Counted from the first letter of the stretch, positions 1-7,153 are shown. The stretch: DNA of 36,435 nt from Bacillus pseudomycoides (GCF_002582035.1 NZ_NUQE01000036.1:201014-237448), one strand, 5' to 3'. Numbers and translations: made by a program. The notes: generated by a model not told the origin, from the sequence alone.

Positions 1-7
1 TCCTTTT

Positions 8-100
8 TTAGTTTGCAAATCTGTCTTTTTCATTATTGCGTTCCATAATGAAGTAAATTATTCGTTCTAAACTTAGAGGGTTGTCCATGTCAGATTCCAT
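8..100 (-). CDS. Possible 30-residue protein coupled to the zinc-ribbon gene
   Basis: A 30-codon reading frame starts at an ATG whose A is shared with the TGA stop of the zinc-ribbon gene (TGATG overlap), the usual arrangement for translational coupling. The product (MESDMDNPLSLERIIYFI...) is charged, has no transmembrane segment and ends at TAA. Bases 1-7 read AAAAGGA on the minus strand, which looks like the ribosome site of a further gene beyond the window, so this may be the middle gene of a small operon. I recognise no family. It could be chance, since 30 open codons alone prove nothing. Confidence 0.35.
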   Translation of the reverse strand: MESDMDNPLSLERIIYFIMERNNEKDRFAN

Positions 101-309
101 CAACGAAATAACATCACATAACCGCAACCACTGCAATGATAAGCTGTAATCTCTTGAAATACAGGATAGTTCTCCTCATCTCGCTGTTCAATAAATACTT
201 TTTCAAAACGATACATATTCGGCGCATACGCCCAGTCTTGTTTTGTACGAGCATATAAGGTAGACGAAAAAAATTCTTCTCCTCCGCAAACGATGCAAGT
301 CTTCTTCAA
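100..309 (-). CDS. Small zinc-ribbon protein
   Basis: A 69-residue protein with two CxxC pairs, CIVCGG near residue 5 and CSGCGY near residue 59, separated by a charged, aromatic central segment. This is the typical layout of a single four-cysteine zinc ribbon that binds nucleic acid or protein. A good ribosome site (GGAGGAGATT) precedes the ATG. There is no signal peptide or membrane segment, so it should be cytoplasmic. It lies alone on its upstream side, and its stop codon overlaps a 30-codon ORF. No specific function can be assigned; the zinc-ribbon reading rests only on the cysteine pattern. Confidence 0.75.
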   Translation of the reverse strand: MKKTCIVCGGEEFFSSTLYARTKQDWAYAPNMYRFEKVFIEQRDEENYPVFQEITAYHCSGCGYVMLFR

Positions 310-360
310 TATAATCTCCTCCCCAAGCCTGTCTTACCATAACTATATGAGAGAGAGTAT

Positions 361-395
361 AAAAAAAAGACCTTCCACATTAGAAAGTCTTTTCA
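361..395 (-). terminator. Rho-independent terminator
   Basis: On the minus strand an AAAAGACTTTC arm pairs imperfectly with GGAAGGTCTTTT and is followed by a run of T. The left arm overlaps the last codons and stop of the gene ending at 380. Confidence 0.6.
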
Positions 396-700
396 GAGGA
401 AAAGAGGAACATCCCTAATATTCCAATGGCACTATACGTCTTCTTTTTTCCTGTTTCTGTTTGAAAGGTTTCTTCTATTTTCATAAAGAATACACCGTTT
501 CGAACTTCACTACCAACAAACTCTAGCTTTTCTTCTTTATTATCCCTTTGCTGTGTACAATTAAAATTCACTTCATTACACACAATTGAATATTCATCTG
601 CTAGATGTTTTTGAAAGTCCGCTTCTTTCGGACAAGTTAATAATAAAATTACTACAAATATAATACTACTAATACCTATTATTGTGAAAGTCTTCCCCAT
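380..700 (-). CDS. Small membrane-anchored protein of unknown function (DUF4359-like)
   Basis: About 106 residues. One hydrophobic segment (residues 4-22, TFTIIGISSIIFVVILLLT) is followed by a small extracytoplasmic domain containing two cysteines in the VCNEVNFNC stretch, which could form a disulfide. The start is taken at the ATG at 700 because AAAGGAG lies five bases ahead; an upstream in-frame TTG would overlap that ribosome site. The order TM segment, CPKEADFQ, then a C-terminal SAIGILGMF stretch recalls DUF4359 proteins of bacilli, but that is from memory and weak. The cysteine in TCP is not in a good lipobox. Function unknown. Confidence 0.7.
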   Translation of the reverse strand: MGKTFTIIGISSIIFVVILLLTCPKEADFQKHLADEYSIVCNEVNFNCTQQRDNKEEKLEFVGSEVRNGVFFMKIEETFQTETGKKKTYSAIGILGMFLFSSEKTF

Positions 701-719
701 TTTATCTCCTTTCAAAAAA

Positions 720-749
720 GAAAGAAAACTTGACTCCTAGCGTCAAGTT
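720..749 (-). terminator. Terminator hairpin
   Basis: Perfect arms AACTTGAC (727-734) and GTCAAGTT (742-749) with a short loop. On the minus strand they are followed by a pyrimidine tract, just after the gene ending at 753. Confidence 0.7.
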
Positions 750-752
750 CCC

Positions 753-1529
753 TTAGTCCATTATCCACTGCCACTCTTGTTCTTTCTTATCAAAAATAAG
801 CCATCCTGTTTTAGAAGCTTCACTTTTCAAGTCTTCTAAACTATCTAAAACTTCATTTGTACTTTCATATGAACCGATGATATAAACAGGAATCTCTAAG
901 CCACGTCTTGATTCTATTTTTCCTGCTAAGTCCAAATATAAGCCATCTTCCATAAATGGCAGAAGTTCGAGAATGACCTCTTTTGAAATCGCTGGATAAA
1001 TTTTTGATTTTTGAAAGAATGTGAATCGTTTTTTTCCAAATGAACCAAGTTTATAAGGAATCACCTTACTTAGCATTCCAACAAAGTCCGGCATTCTTCG
1101 GTAATATACCTTATTGTACCAACCATCATCATGAGAAAGATAAACGAATCTATTTTTCAAAAGTGGGAAAAAAGCCTTCCCGAGCGGTTCTTTTTTGTGT
1201 GCCAAATAGAGTAATTCTGCAATTTCTTTTGGCTCCAATTCATCCAAGTCATTTACATCATCAAAATCAACCCAGCAAAACTCTTCAAACTCATCAACGT
1301 CTGCCGCAATTAATTTATGTATATTCTCTTCTTCTGCATATTCAAATAAAGTATGATAATGAAGATCCGCCCATTCAAAACTATGCTTTAAAAGCAGGAC
1401 TTGATGAAGCGGCGAAGGAATATTGCTTGCAAATTCCTCAAACGTAATTCCAGATGTGATAAAACAATGATTGCGACGATTACCATTAATATAAATCATA
1501 TTTCTGATTTGGTCAGATCCTCCAGACAA
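753..1529 (-). CDS. Conserved hypothetical soluble protein
   Basis: 258 residues with no signal peptide or membrane segment, rich in acidic and aromatic residues. A distinct acidic stretch (DVDEFEEFCWVDFDDVNDL, about residues 78-96) is followed by a helical KEIAELLYLAHKKEPL segment and a mixed C-terminal half. The chosen TTG start at 1529 has AAGGTGG nine bases upstream; the next in-frame ATG (1499) has its nearest GGAGG 19 bases away, which is too far. It stands alone between two terminators. I recognise no domain. Proteins of this look are sometimes labelled as transporters in Bacillus genomes, but nothing here is membrane-like and I would not copy such a label. Confidence 0.75.
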   Translation of the reverse strand: MSGGSDQIRNMIYINGNRRNHCFITSGITFEEFASNIPSPLHQVLLLKHSFEWADLHYHTLFEYAEEENIHKLIAADVDEFEEFCWVDFDDVNDLDELEPKEIAELLYLAHKKEPLGKAFFPLLKNRFVYLSHDDGWYNKVYYRRMPDFVGMLSKVIPYKLGSFGKKRFTFFQKSKIYPAISKEVILELLPFMEDGLYLDLAGKIESRRGLEIPVYIIGSYESTNEVLDSLEDLKSEASKTGWLIFDKKEQEWQWIMD

Positions 1530-1655
1530 AGCACCTAGCCACCTTCGTTTTATATGTTCAATACTATAGGATATTTTATCATGAAAATTTTTAGAAACAT
1601 AGAAAAAACTATAAAAACTATTTACATTTTCATGAGTTTTATTACATCATCATTA

Positions 1656-1685
1656 CAAGAAAAAATGCCTGCTTATAAACAGGCA
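1656..1685 (-). terminator. Terminator downstream of gerW/ytfJ
   Basis: Arms TGCCTG (1666-1671) and CAGGCA (1680-1685) with a T-run on the minus strand immediately after, four bases past the ytfJ stop. Confidence 0.75.
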
Positions 1686-1689
1686 CTTT

Positions 1690-2115
1690 TCACGCAATTT
1701 CATCTGGATTTTGTGGATAATGAGAACTATCCTGTTTTTTATTACTTTGAAAGATCGACTGGATCTTATCAATGGTTTGCGGGGCAAGATCGATTACTTT
1801 TTCTGCTAAGTGCGTTGCATTTTGCAGGTGAAGAATATTTACACCATCCTTATTCACAACAAGAAAGGCCACCGGTGTAATAGAAACCCCACCCGCACTA
1901 CCACCACCAAATGCGGGATGGCTTTGTGCCTTTTGTGCATCATTTGTGGAAAAATCTGATCCACCTGCTCCAAAACCAAATGCTACTTTTGAAACAGTTA
2001 AAACAACACCGCCATCCGCTGTTTGAACAGGTTCACCGACAATTGTATTTACATCAACCATTTCTTTCAAATTTTCCATAGCTGCTTTCATCAGCCCTTG
2101 AATTGGATGATCCAT
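1690..2115 (-). CDS. ytfJ: GerW family sporulation protein YtfJ
   Basis: A 141-residue GerW/YtfJ family protein, a spore-associated family needed in Bacillus subtilis for normal L-alanine-triggered germination. Family signatures are visible: the N-terminal MDHPIQGLMKAAMENLKEMVDVNTIVGEP helix and turn, the glycine-rich FGFGAGGSDF motif (about residues 47-56), and FGGGSAGGVSITPVAFLVV (residues 69-87). The C-terminus is polar and variable as in other members. The start has AAGGAGG ten bases upstream. It is monocistronic with its own terminator. It is normally a sporulation-compartment gene, but I could not pick out a convincing sporulation promoter here. Confidence 0.92.
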   Translation of the reverse strand: MDHPIQGLMKAAMENLKEMVDVNTIVGEPVQTADGGVVLTVSKVAFGFGAGGSDFSTNDAQKAQSHPAFGGGSAGGVSITPVAFLVVNKDGVNILHLQNATHLAEKVIDLAPQTIDKIQSIFQSNKKQDSSHYPQNPDEIA

Positions 2116-2248
2116 CGCTCATAACCTCCTTTTTCATATCTTTCCTAGTTTTTCCTAAACATTGTGAACTAAACATAAAATTTTTTATTGATTTCCAAAA
2201 CAACCAGTACTAATATTTAGAAAATAACAAAAAAGGGGTTGCAGCAAA

Positions 2249-3034
2249 ATGATTCGAAAGCTGACCGAACAAGACCATAAACAACTACTTTCCTTTTTAA
2301 AAAAAGAAGCTGCATTCAATTTATTCTTAATTGGTGATATTGAGGCATTTGGATATGATCAAGATTTTCAAGAACTATGGGGACAGTTTACGATAAAAGA
2401 TGAATTACAAGCTGTCCTATTGCGATTCCATGATTCCTTTATTGCTTATGCCGGGGCTTCATTCCAGCCAGAAGCATTCGTTGATCAATTCACTAACCAT
2501 GAATACATTAAACTCGCTGGAAAATCAGAGGTTGTAGAACCGTTTGAAAATCTTGATAATCTAAACCTTGGTAAAAAACTTCATACATACTTTTGTGAAT
2601 GTACAACTGATAAACAGTTAGTAAAAGTTACAAACAAAGAGAACATAAAAATAGCAACTGTTGCAGACGTAGATCGTATTATGCATTTACGACAACAAAT
2701 TACTGAATTCGCAATAGCAGACAATGCTGGAAAACTCCTTCGCCAAGCAATTGAAACAAACACTGGACGGACATATTACATAGAAGAAAACAGAAAAATT
2801 ATCGCGTGCGCGTCCACATCTGCAGAAAATTCATTATCTGCTATGGTTGTAGGTGTATGTACACACTCAAATCACCGCGGAAAAGGGTATGCTTCTCAGA
2901 TCATAAGTAAAATGATTCAAGATTTTATCGCCGAAGGAAGAACACTTTGTTTATTTTACAGTAACCCTGCTGCTGGACGGATTTATAAACGTTTAGGCTT
3001 TAAGGATATCGGGACTTGGACAATGTATCGCTAA
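2249..3034 (+). CDS. GNAT family N-acetyltransferase, two-part type
   Basis: 261 residues. The N-terminal half resembles the degenerate domain of COG3393-type acetyltransferases (opening with a LLSFLKKEAAFNLFLIGDIEAFG stretch). The C-terminal half is a typical GNAT fold: acetyl-CoA motif HRGKGYASQI (about residue 210), then LFYSNPAAGRIYKRLGF, the beta5-alpha4 signature of motif B. AAAAGGGG precedes the ATG. The substrate is unknown. The last codon CGC is followed by TAA that is itself the first three bases of an interspersed repeat (TAAAGTGAAAC), so the present stop is supplied by the repeat boundary. Confidence 0.88.
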   Translation: MIRKLTEQDHKQLLSFLKKEAAFNLFLIGDIEAFGYDQDFQELWGQFTIKDELQAVLLRFHDSFIAYAGASFQPEAFVDQFTNHEYIKLAGKSEVVEPFENLDNLNLGKKLHTYFCECTTDKQLVKVTNKENIKIATVADVDRIMHLRQQITEFAIADNAGKLLRQAIETNTGRTYYIEENRKIIACASTSAENSLSAMVVGVCTHSNHRGKGYASQIISKMIQDFIAEGRTLCLFYSNPAAGRIYKRLGFKDIGTWTMYR

Positions 3035-3085
3035 AGTGAAACTGCCATCAGTATAGGATATCTTATCCCCCTGATGGAAAACGGC
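3032..3085 (+). repeat. Degenerate copy of the ATAAAGTGAAAC repeat
   Basis: Begins TAAAGTGAAACTGCCATCAG, matching the left end of the other copies in this window. A local hairpin follows, CCATCAG (3045-3051) against CTGATGG (3071-3077). The right-hand CCCGC hairpin is missing. Probably a decayed bcr1-type element. Confidence 0.6.
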
Positions 3086-3184
3086 AAAAGAGAACAATTT
3101 AAGTCCCTATTATTATCTTTGTTACTTGTTTGAAACGCTCTCCAATATCGACTTAAATAATAAAGAGGAAATTGATAGTTAGAT

Positions 3185-3213
3185 GTCCATACTTAAGAGG
3201 TGAAAGTATGGAC
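3185..3213 (+). promoter_or_regulatory. Hairpin enclosing the tnpA ribosome site and start codon
   Basis: Perfect ten-base arms GTCCATACTT (3185-3194) and AAGTATGGAC (3204-3213) enclose AAGAGGTGA, the tnpA ribosome site, while the 3' arm contains the ATG at 3208. Folding of the mRNA would hide both. Sequestration of the tnpA start region is established for IS200 in enterics; its presence here is inferred from pairing only. Confidence 0.6.
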
Positions 3214-3480
3214 GGTTATCGAAAAAGCAGTCATGTAGTTTATGTTATCAAGTACCACGTCATATGGGTAACAAAATATAGATACAAGATATTACAAGGA
3301 TTTATTGCGATAATGACAAGGGAACTAATTAGACAAGGCTGTGAAGCAAGAGGAATCACAATATTACAAGGCAGTGTGGGAAAAGAGCACATTCATTTAT
3401 TATTGTCATGTCCACCAAGTATTGCCCCGAGTAAAATTCTGCAGTATCTAAAAGGGTTCATCACCATAAGTCGGGGGTGA
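3208..3480 (+). pseudogene. tnpA: Truncated IS200/IS605 family transposase TnpA
   Basis: Encodes about 90 residues of a Y1 HUH transposase (normally around 130-150). The opening MDGYRKSSHVVYVIKYHVIW, ITILQGSVGKEHIHLLLSCP with the HxH metal motif (HIH), and APSKILQYLKG are all classic. The reading frame then departs from the family and stops at 3478-3480, so the C-terminal part with the catalytic tyrosine is missing and the protein cannot transpose. Sequence after the break belongs to an ISL3-type element in the opposite direction, suggesting that a second insertion and later deletion destroyed the gene. Confidence 0.9.
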
Positions 3481-3485
3481 CAAAA

Positions 3486-3734
3486 TCATCCCCCTGTTTC
3501 TAAGCAAATCCGTAAGAGGAAATGAGCGTCATTTCGATAGCCAAAACCACGTCTTTTGATGAGTTTAATTTTATTATTTGTTCCTTCCATCTTCTGTGAG
3601 CCATTCGGATATGAAACTACGTTCTTCTTCGCTCAAAGTAATGGGATTGCAAAATAAACAACGGTCGATAAATCGTGATTTGTGATGTTTTTTCGCCTCT
3701 CCTAAGTAACGTCGATTAAGTATGCGCCGTCCTG
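3486..3734 (-). pseudogene. ISL3 family transposase remnant
   Basis: The last 33 codons before the TGA at 3486 read MEGTNNKIKLIKRRGFGYRN followed by DAHFLLRICLETGG, the well-known C-terminus of ISL3 (IS204/IS1001/IS1165) DDE transposases. Upstream the frame is broken: stops appear in the GTNNKIK frame, while a neighbouring frame reads RRILNRRYLGEAKKHHKSRF, possibly an internal transposase segment joined by deletion. The remnant begins at the stop codon of the lipoprotein gene ending at 3736. It is clearly non-functional. The C-terminal identification is firm; the extent beyond about 3600 is inference. Confidence 0.7.
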
Positions 3735-3735
3735 C

Positions 3736-4155
3736 TTACTCGAATATCATTTCTGCCTGATCTTCTGCTGAAAAATACTTTACAATCGTTTTGCCATATT
3801 CCTGCAAGCCGCTATTCGCAACGGCGCCTTTAACCTTTGTTCTTGATCTGTAACCAAAATTCTTTTGCAAATCTTCACTCGCCTTTGATAATGCTGCCTT
3901 GTCAACTGTTACAATCACGTTGTAAACGTTATCCACTTGACTTAATTTAATATCTGTAATGATACCGCCAAATTCATTTTTTATTACAGCGGCTCTCCTT
4001 TCGAAACTCTTCATACTCGGATTTTCCGTTTCCTTCGTTACCGTTGGGTCTGTAACTTCTTTTTCAACCTGTTTACTCGTCTTTTTCGTTTGCTCACTTG
4101 AACATCCGAATAACAGGATGATTGGTAATAATGCAATTACGAGATTCTTCTTCAC
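3736..4155 (-). CDS. Putative lipoprotein of unknown function
   Basis: 139 residues with a lipoprotein signal peptide: KK, then the hydrophobic LVIALLPIILLFGC ending in a lipobox with cysteine near residue 18, then a polar linker rich in Lys, Thr and Glu. The mature domain (RRAAVIKNEFGGIITDIKLS ... VTVDKAALSKASEDLQKNFGYRSR) looks like a small alpha-beta fold, but I cannot name the family. It should be anchored outside the cytoplasmic membrane. Immediately upstream lies the tail of a broken gene (4182-4295) and downstream a transposase remnant, so this is likely a survivor of a larger mobile or phage-derived segment, and its C-terminus may have been altered by the insertion. Confidence 0.7.
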   Translation of the reverse strand: MKKNLVIALLPIILLFGCSSEQTKKTSKQVEKEVTDPTVTKETENPSMKSFERRAAVIKNEFGGIITDIKLSQVDNVYNVIVTVDKAALSKASEDLQKNFGYRSRTKVKGAVANSGLQEYGKTIVKYFSAEDQAEMIFE

Positions 4156-4181
4156 GATTACAACACCACCTTCAATATGTA

Positions 4182-4295
4182 TTATTTTTTGTCCGTCTTT
4201 ATTGTTATCTTGTATCCACCGTCCACTGCGTCCAGTATGACAATATCTCCGACTGATAACGTTCCGCCTTCAATGGATTTTATTCGGTTTCTCGG
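4182..4295 (-). pseudogene. C-terminal fragment of an unidentified gene
   Basis: An open stretch of 37 codons (…IEGGTLSVGDIVILDAVDGG… ending ITIKTDKK) without a start. It ends 27 bases before the lipoprotein ATG, as an upstream operon neighbour would. Its 5' end runs into the 3' end of the ABM monooxygenase gene in another frame, so the rest of the gene appears to have been deleted at that join. Codon use and amino-acid pattern look genuinely coding, but I recognise no family. Confidence 0.4.
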
Positions 4296-4615
4296 AAAAG
4301 GTTTTTCGCTTTCTTTCCTCCTAATTCTACATGTCGAAAATGCTCTACAATCGGAAATGGCTCATAAAAATGATGCAATCTCTTTTTCCATTCTTCATAT
4401 TCACTCGATTTTCGAAACCCTTCCGTATGATCTTCTAACGTCTCCCAGTTCACTAACAAAAGATATTTCCCAGTAGCTTCTATACATTTATGAAGCGTAT
4501 GGCCTTGGTACCCTTTCATTGAGGAAATAATGCTAGAAGCCTCTTGAAAGGCATTTTCAAATTCATTCTCCAACCCGCGCTTCACTTGGAGCATCGCTGC
4601 TTCTACTATCATCAT
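4280..4615 (-). CDS. ABM-fold (antibiotic biosynthesis monooxygenase) family protein
   Basis: 111 residues of the small dimeric alpha-beta ABM fold (YczJ/HmoB-like group): MIVEAAMLQVKRGLENEFENAF, ISSMKGYQGHTLHKCIE, then YLLLVNWETLEDHTEGFRKS and FYEPFPIVEHFRHVE. Members include haem-degrading enzymes and cofactor-free oxygenases; no substrate can be assigned here. Two tandem ATGs lie at 4615 and 4612; the AGGAG spacing slightly favours the second. The last 14 residues (LGGKKAKNLFRETE) extend beyond where the family usually stops and overlap a foreign gene fragment, so the original 3' end has probably been replaced. Confidence 0.8.
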   Translation of the reverse strand: MMIVEAAMLQVKRGLENEFENAFQEASSIISSMKGYQGHTLHKCIEATGKYLLLVNWETLEDHTEGFRKSSEYEEWKKRLHHFYEPFPIVEHFRHVELGGKKAKNLFRETE

Positions 4616-4630
4616 CTCATCTCCTAACTT

Positions 4631-4685
4631 TTTATCCCGCTATTCGCGGGCAGTAAAACCCCCACTAATGGAAGTTTCACTTTAT
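4631..4685 (-). repeat. Short (55-bp) form of the ATAAA-ended repeat
   Basis: Reads, in its forward (minus-strand) sense, ATAAAGTGAAACTTCC at one end and CCCGCGAATAGCGGGATAAA at the other. The middle hairpin of the long form is missing. ATAAA is present at both ends, like a target duplication. Confidence 0.75.
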
Positions 4686-4750
4686 TACATCTCGACCCCA
4701 TTCTTCTCGTAATAAGCTCATTATCACGGTATCGTAGTATTCTCCCTTTA
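4677..4750 (-). pseudogene. C-terminal remnant of a RimJ/RimL-type GNAT
   Basis: Open codons reading GEYYDTVIMSLLREEWGRDV then IK and stop. This closely matches the end of the intact GNAT at 6255-6821 (GEYYDSIRMGMIREEW). Only this tail survives, in a different frame from the GNAT gene whose stop it overlaps at 4748. The final ATA AAG TGA is the left end of the adjacent repeat, so the repeat provides the stop. Confidence 0.65.
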
Positions 4751-5191
4751 CATACTCTCACGTTTCAAACTCATAACACTTTGTCTTTCAACGAATCCCA
4801 TTTCTTTATACAACTCTTTCGCGAAATTCCCTGCAAATACGTTCAAACGAATTTCTGAGTAGCCTAGCTTATAAAGCTCATCAACTGCTGCTCTCATAAG
4901 CCGGCGTGAAAGACCTTGTCCACGATAAGAAGGCAACACATACAATTCATAAATGAAGCCTATTTCTTCTCCAGAAAAATAGTCCTTATTGCTTCCAATC
5001 AATATCCAGCCATTCAAAATATCATCCTGTTTTATAACAAGATAAAATGCTCCTTTTTCTAAAAGTGGCGCCGTAATCTCTAATACTTTCTCTTGGCTAA
5101 ACTTACTCGTTTTCATAGTCCCTTCATATAGAGACTCGGCTGCATGAGCTAAAATTTTTTCTGTATCGCTTTCAGTTGCCCTTTTGATCAT
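4748..5191 (-). CDS. GNAT family N-acetyltransferase
   Basis: 147 residues with the full GNAT pattern: IKRATESDTEKILAHA at the N-terminus, FIYELYVLPSYRGQGLSRRLM with the acetyl-CoA RGQGLS loop (about residues 84-104), and LNVFAGNFAKELYKEMGFVE as motif B. Cytosolic. It belongs to the minus-strand run of small acetyltransferases at 4.7-6.8 kb, with a 24-base gap to the upstream GNAT. The substrate is unknown. Its stop codon coincides with the start of a foreign GNAT tail, so the C-terminus may have been reshaped by recombination. Confidence 0.88.
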   Translation of the reverse strand: MIKRATESDTEKILAHAAESLYEGTMKTSKFSQEKVLEITAPLLEKGAFYLVIKQDDILNGWILIGSNKDYFSGEEIGFIYELYVLPSYRGQGLSRRLMRAAVDELYKLGYSEIRLNVFAGNFAKELYKEMGFVERQSVMSLKRESM

Positions 5192-5215
5192 AAGAACCTC
5201 TTCTCCCCCTTCCTG

Positions 5216-5701
5216 TTAAACATGCAATACCATTCTTAATGTTTTCAGCATATACCCATCAAAGTCTTCTTCAAACGCATCTACCACCGCAAATCCTTTT
5301 GCAGTATAAAATGCTTTTCCTGTTTTATTCTCTGATTCTACGTTAATATATATCTTTTTGACATCTTCTAATGTTGTAATTCCTTTACGTAATAATGCTG
5401 TTCCTATACCGCTACCTTGATATTCAGGCAATAAGTAAATTGCCCCTAACTCCGTTTCATATTGATGCTTTATTGGTGAAAAATTTGCAAATCCTACAAC
5501 TTTCCCATCTACTTCTCCTACAAATAAGTGTGAATGTTGTAAGCGGTGGCTCATCATGTCATGAGAATAAGCATGCTGTAAAAACTTCTCTTGCGCCGGT
5601 ATTGGAATAATGTCTTTATATGTATCATTCCAAGAAATCTTGGCCACATGTTGTACAGCTGGAATATCTTCTTCTTTCATTTCACGGATGACAAAATTCA
5701 T
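5216..5701 (-). CDS. GNAT family N-acetyltransferase
   Basis: 161 residues. N-terminal FVIREMKEEDIPAVQHVAK, the beta4 strand and acetyl-CoA loop in LGAIYLLPEYQGSGIGTALL (about residues 86-105), and INVESENKTGKAFYTAKGF as motif B. Its ATG overlaps the TGA of the upstream 2H phosphoesterase gene (ATGA), so the two are translationally coupled. The overall shape is of the PaiA/YkwB kind of small-molecule acetyltransferase, but the substrate cannot be read from sequence. Confidence 0.88.
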   Translation of the reverse strand: MNFVIREMKEEDIPAVQHVAKISWNDTYKDIIPIPAQEKFLQHAYSHDMMSHRLQHSHLFVGEVDGKVVGFANFSPIKHQYETELGAIYLLPEYQGSGIGTALLRKGITTLEDVKKIYINVESENKTGKAFYTAKGFAVVDAFEEDFDGYMLKTLRMVLHV

Positions 5702-6258
5702 AGAGACTCCCCCAATCTATAATCTGCTAATGTGTTACACTTCACACACATTCCATCTTCATATACAACTTGGATTAACTTGATACGATTTATTACCGCT
5801 CGCATCACTTCAAAGCTCTCACATACATGTTGAAAAGCTTGTCCTAACTGTATTTCGGTTAATCTACTTGCCACTGTACAATGCGGAACCCATTTATCTG
5901 GTACATAATAGGAATCTGTATTATCTTGAAAACGACTAAAATATTTATGATAGTTTGTATGAAACTGTTTTAGATTTTCTGTTACTGTCGGAGCATAAAA
6001 GACCGTTCCATTTACCGGGAAACTCCCTATATGAGAAAATTCAATTTCAATAGTATTCGTACGCTTTGAAAACTGAAGTAGCTCTTTCTTGAATATTTCG
6101 ATATCAAGCTGTTTATAATCTGCCAATGTAATATGTGGTTCGATTCCTTCAATGTTGTTTATATATGGTAACAAAACACTTAATTCATCCCACTTCTTTT
6201 TTATATGTGTTGCAAATAGGTCATCAAACGTTACAATAGCTGCGTACAAACGACTCAT
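5698..6258 (-). CDS. 2H phosphoesterase superfamily (2'-5' RNA ligase-like) protein
   Basis: 186 residues with the two H-x-[T/S] motifs that define 2H phosphoesterases: PHITLADY (about residue 51) and PHCTVASR (about residue 144). The spacing is about that of the YjcG/LigT-like enzymes, which hydrolyse cyclic 2',3' phosphates or join RNA ends. I take the ATG at 6258, which overlaps the TGA of the upstream GNAT as ATGA with GAGG ahead. An in-frame upstream ATG (6285) would add MGRNESGEE from within the GNAT gene and has no well-placed ribosome site. Coupling on both sides makes it part of a GNAT-2H-GNAT transcript; the biological link is unknown. Confidence 0.85.
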   Translation of the reverse strand: MSRLYAAIVTFDDLFATHIKKKWDELSVLLPYINNIEGIEPHITLADYKQLDIEIFKKELLQFSKRTNTIEIEFSHIGSFPVNGTVFYAPTVTENLKQFHTNYHKYFSRFQDNTDSYYVPDKWVPHCTVASRLTEIQLGQAFQHVCESFEVMRAVINRIKLIQVVYEDGMCVKCNTLADYRLGESL

Positions 6259-6821
6259 CTCCTCGCCGCTTTCATTTCTTCCCATTCCTCACGGATCATT
6301 CCCATCCGAATCGAATCATAATATTCTCCATTATAATAACGGCATTTTCTCATTCTTCCTTCTAATTGCATACCGAGGTTCTCAGCAACTTTCATCATAC
6401 GACCATTTCCTGACCATGTCGTTAAACCGACCCGTCCAATCGTCATATGTTGGAATAGAAAGTCAATGTACAAACGTAAAGCTTCTGTACCATAACCCCC
6501 ATTCCAATATGTTGGATTGTAAATGGTAATACCAATCTCTAACCAACGTGAAGGCTTATGCTCCCAGTAATACGCTACGATTCCTATGATTTCACCATCT
6601 TTTTCAATAAGAAACTCTGAATATGGATTTTTCATTAATTTAGAACATAGACTTTCTTGAAAAGCAGCAAACTCTTGTCTAACAAATGGAAAATATGGCG
6701 CATCCCATTTTTTCCATTCCGGCTTCTCTTCTTTATAAACTTCTTGCCATAGCGGATACAAATCTGCTTTCTCTATCGTTCGAATAACTACTTTTTCGCC
6801 TTTTAAATAAGTATGTTCCAT
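6255..6821 (-). CDS. GNAT acetyltransferase, RimJ/RimL type
   Basis: 188 residues: LKGEKVVIRTIEKADLYPLW at the start, EFLIEKDGEIIGIVAYYWEH, LEIGITIYNPTYWNGGYGTE with the GGYGTEA acetyl-CoA loop (about residues 107-113), then GNGRMMKVAENLGMQLEGR and the tail YYNGEYYDSIRMGMIREEW. This is the ribosomal-protein or small-molecule RimJ/RimL subgroup (Pfam Acetyltransf_3). It is the first gene of the coupled block 4.7-6.8 kb. A second copy of its C-terminal tail survives as a remnant at 4677-4750, indicating a lost paralogue. Confidence 0.9.
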   Translation of the reverse strand: MEHTYLKGEKVVIRTIEKADLYPLWQEVYKEEKPEWKKWDAPYFPFVRQEFAAFQESLCSKLMKNPYSEFLIEKDGEIIGIVAYYWEHKPSRWLEIGITIYNPTYWNGGYGTEALRLYIDFLFQHMTIGRVGLTTWSGNGRMMKVAENLGMQLEGRMRKCRYYNGEYYDSIRMGMIREEWEEMKAARR

Positions 6822-7153
6822 AGAATCCTCCTATATATGCTTTGTTATCTTTCGATTACTATGTAGCAATACACTATAAGTTTTACTAGCAAAAATAGTA
6901 TGAAACCACTCTTCCCTACTTCTAAATGAACTAGATAAAGTGAAACTTCCATCAGTGGTTTTTTTTCATTCCCCACCTATTCTTCTTCGATTCTCTCAAT
7001 CTTGAGGTGAGGGCTTACTGCCCGCGAATAGCGGGATAAACATTATATTTATTTACTAGTTTTATTTATTATAATTATTTTTTCTGAAAAATCAAAACAA
7101 ACAGTTGATTTTTTTGTATAATATTGTAAAAACGCACTTTAGGGAGGGGTTTT
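6822..7153. other. Gene-free stretch between divergent units
   Basis: Holds the upstream region of the GNAT operon (minus), a full 107-bp repeat copy (6934-7040), and the AT-rich leader of the permease operon, with TATAAT at 7117-7122 as a likely -10 element but no good -35. No coding sequence seen. Confidence 0.6.
6934..7040 (+). repeat. Full 107-bp copy of the ATAAA-ended repeat
   Basis: Left end ATAAAGTGAAACTTCCATCA, a central hairpin (CCCCACCT against AGGTGAGGG), a right hairpin CCCGCGAATAGCGGG, and ATAAA at both ends. This is the best reference copy in the window. From memory it matches bcr1, a mobile-looking repeat specific to the B. cereus group. Confidence 0.8.
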
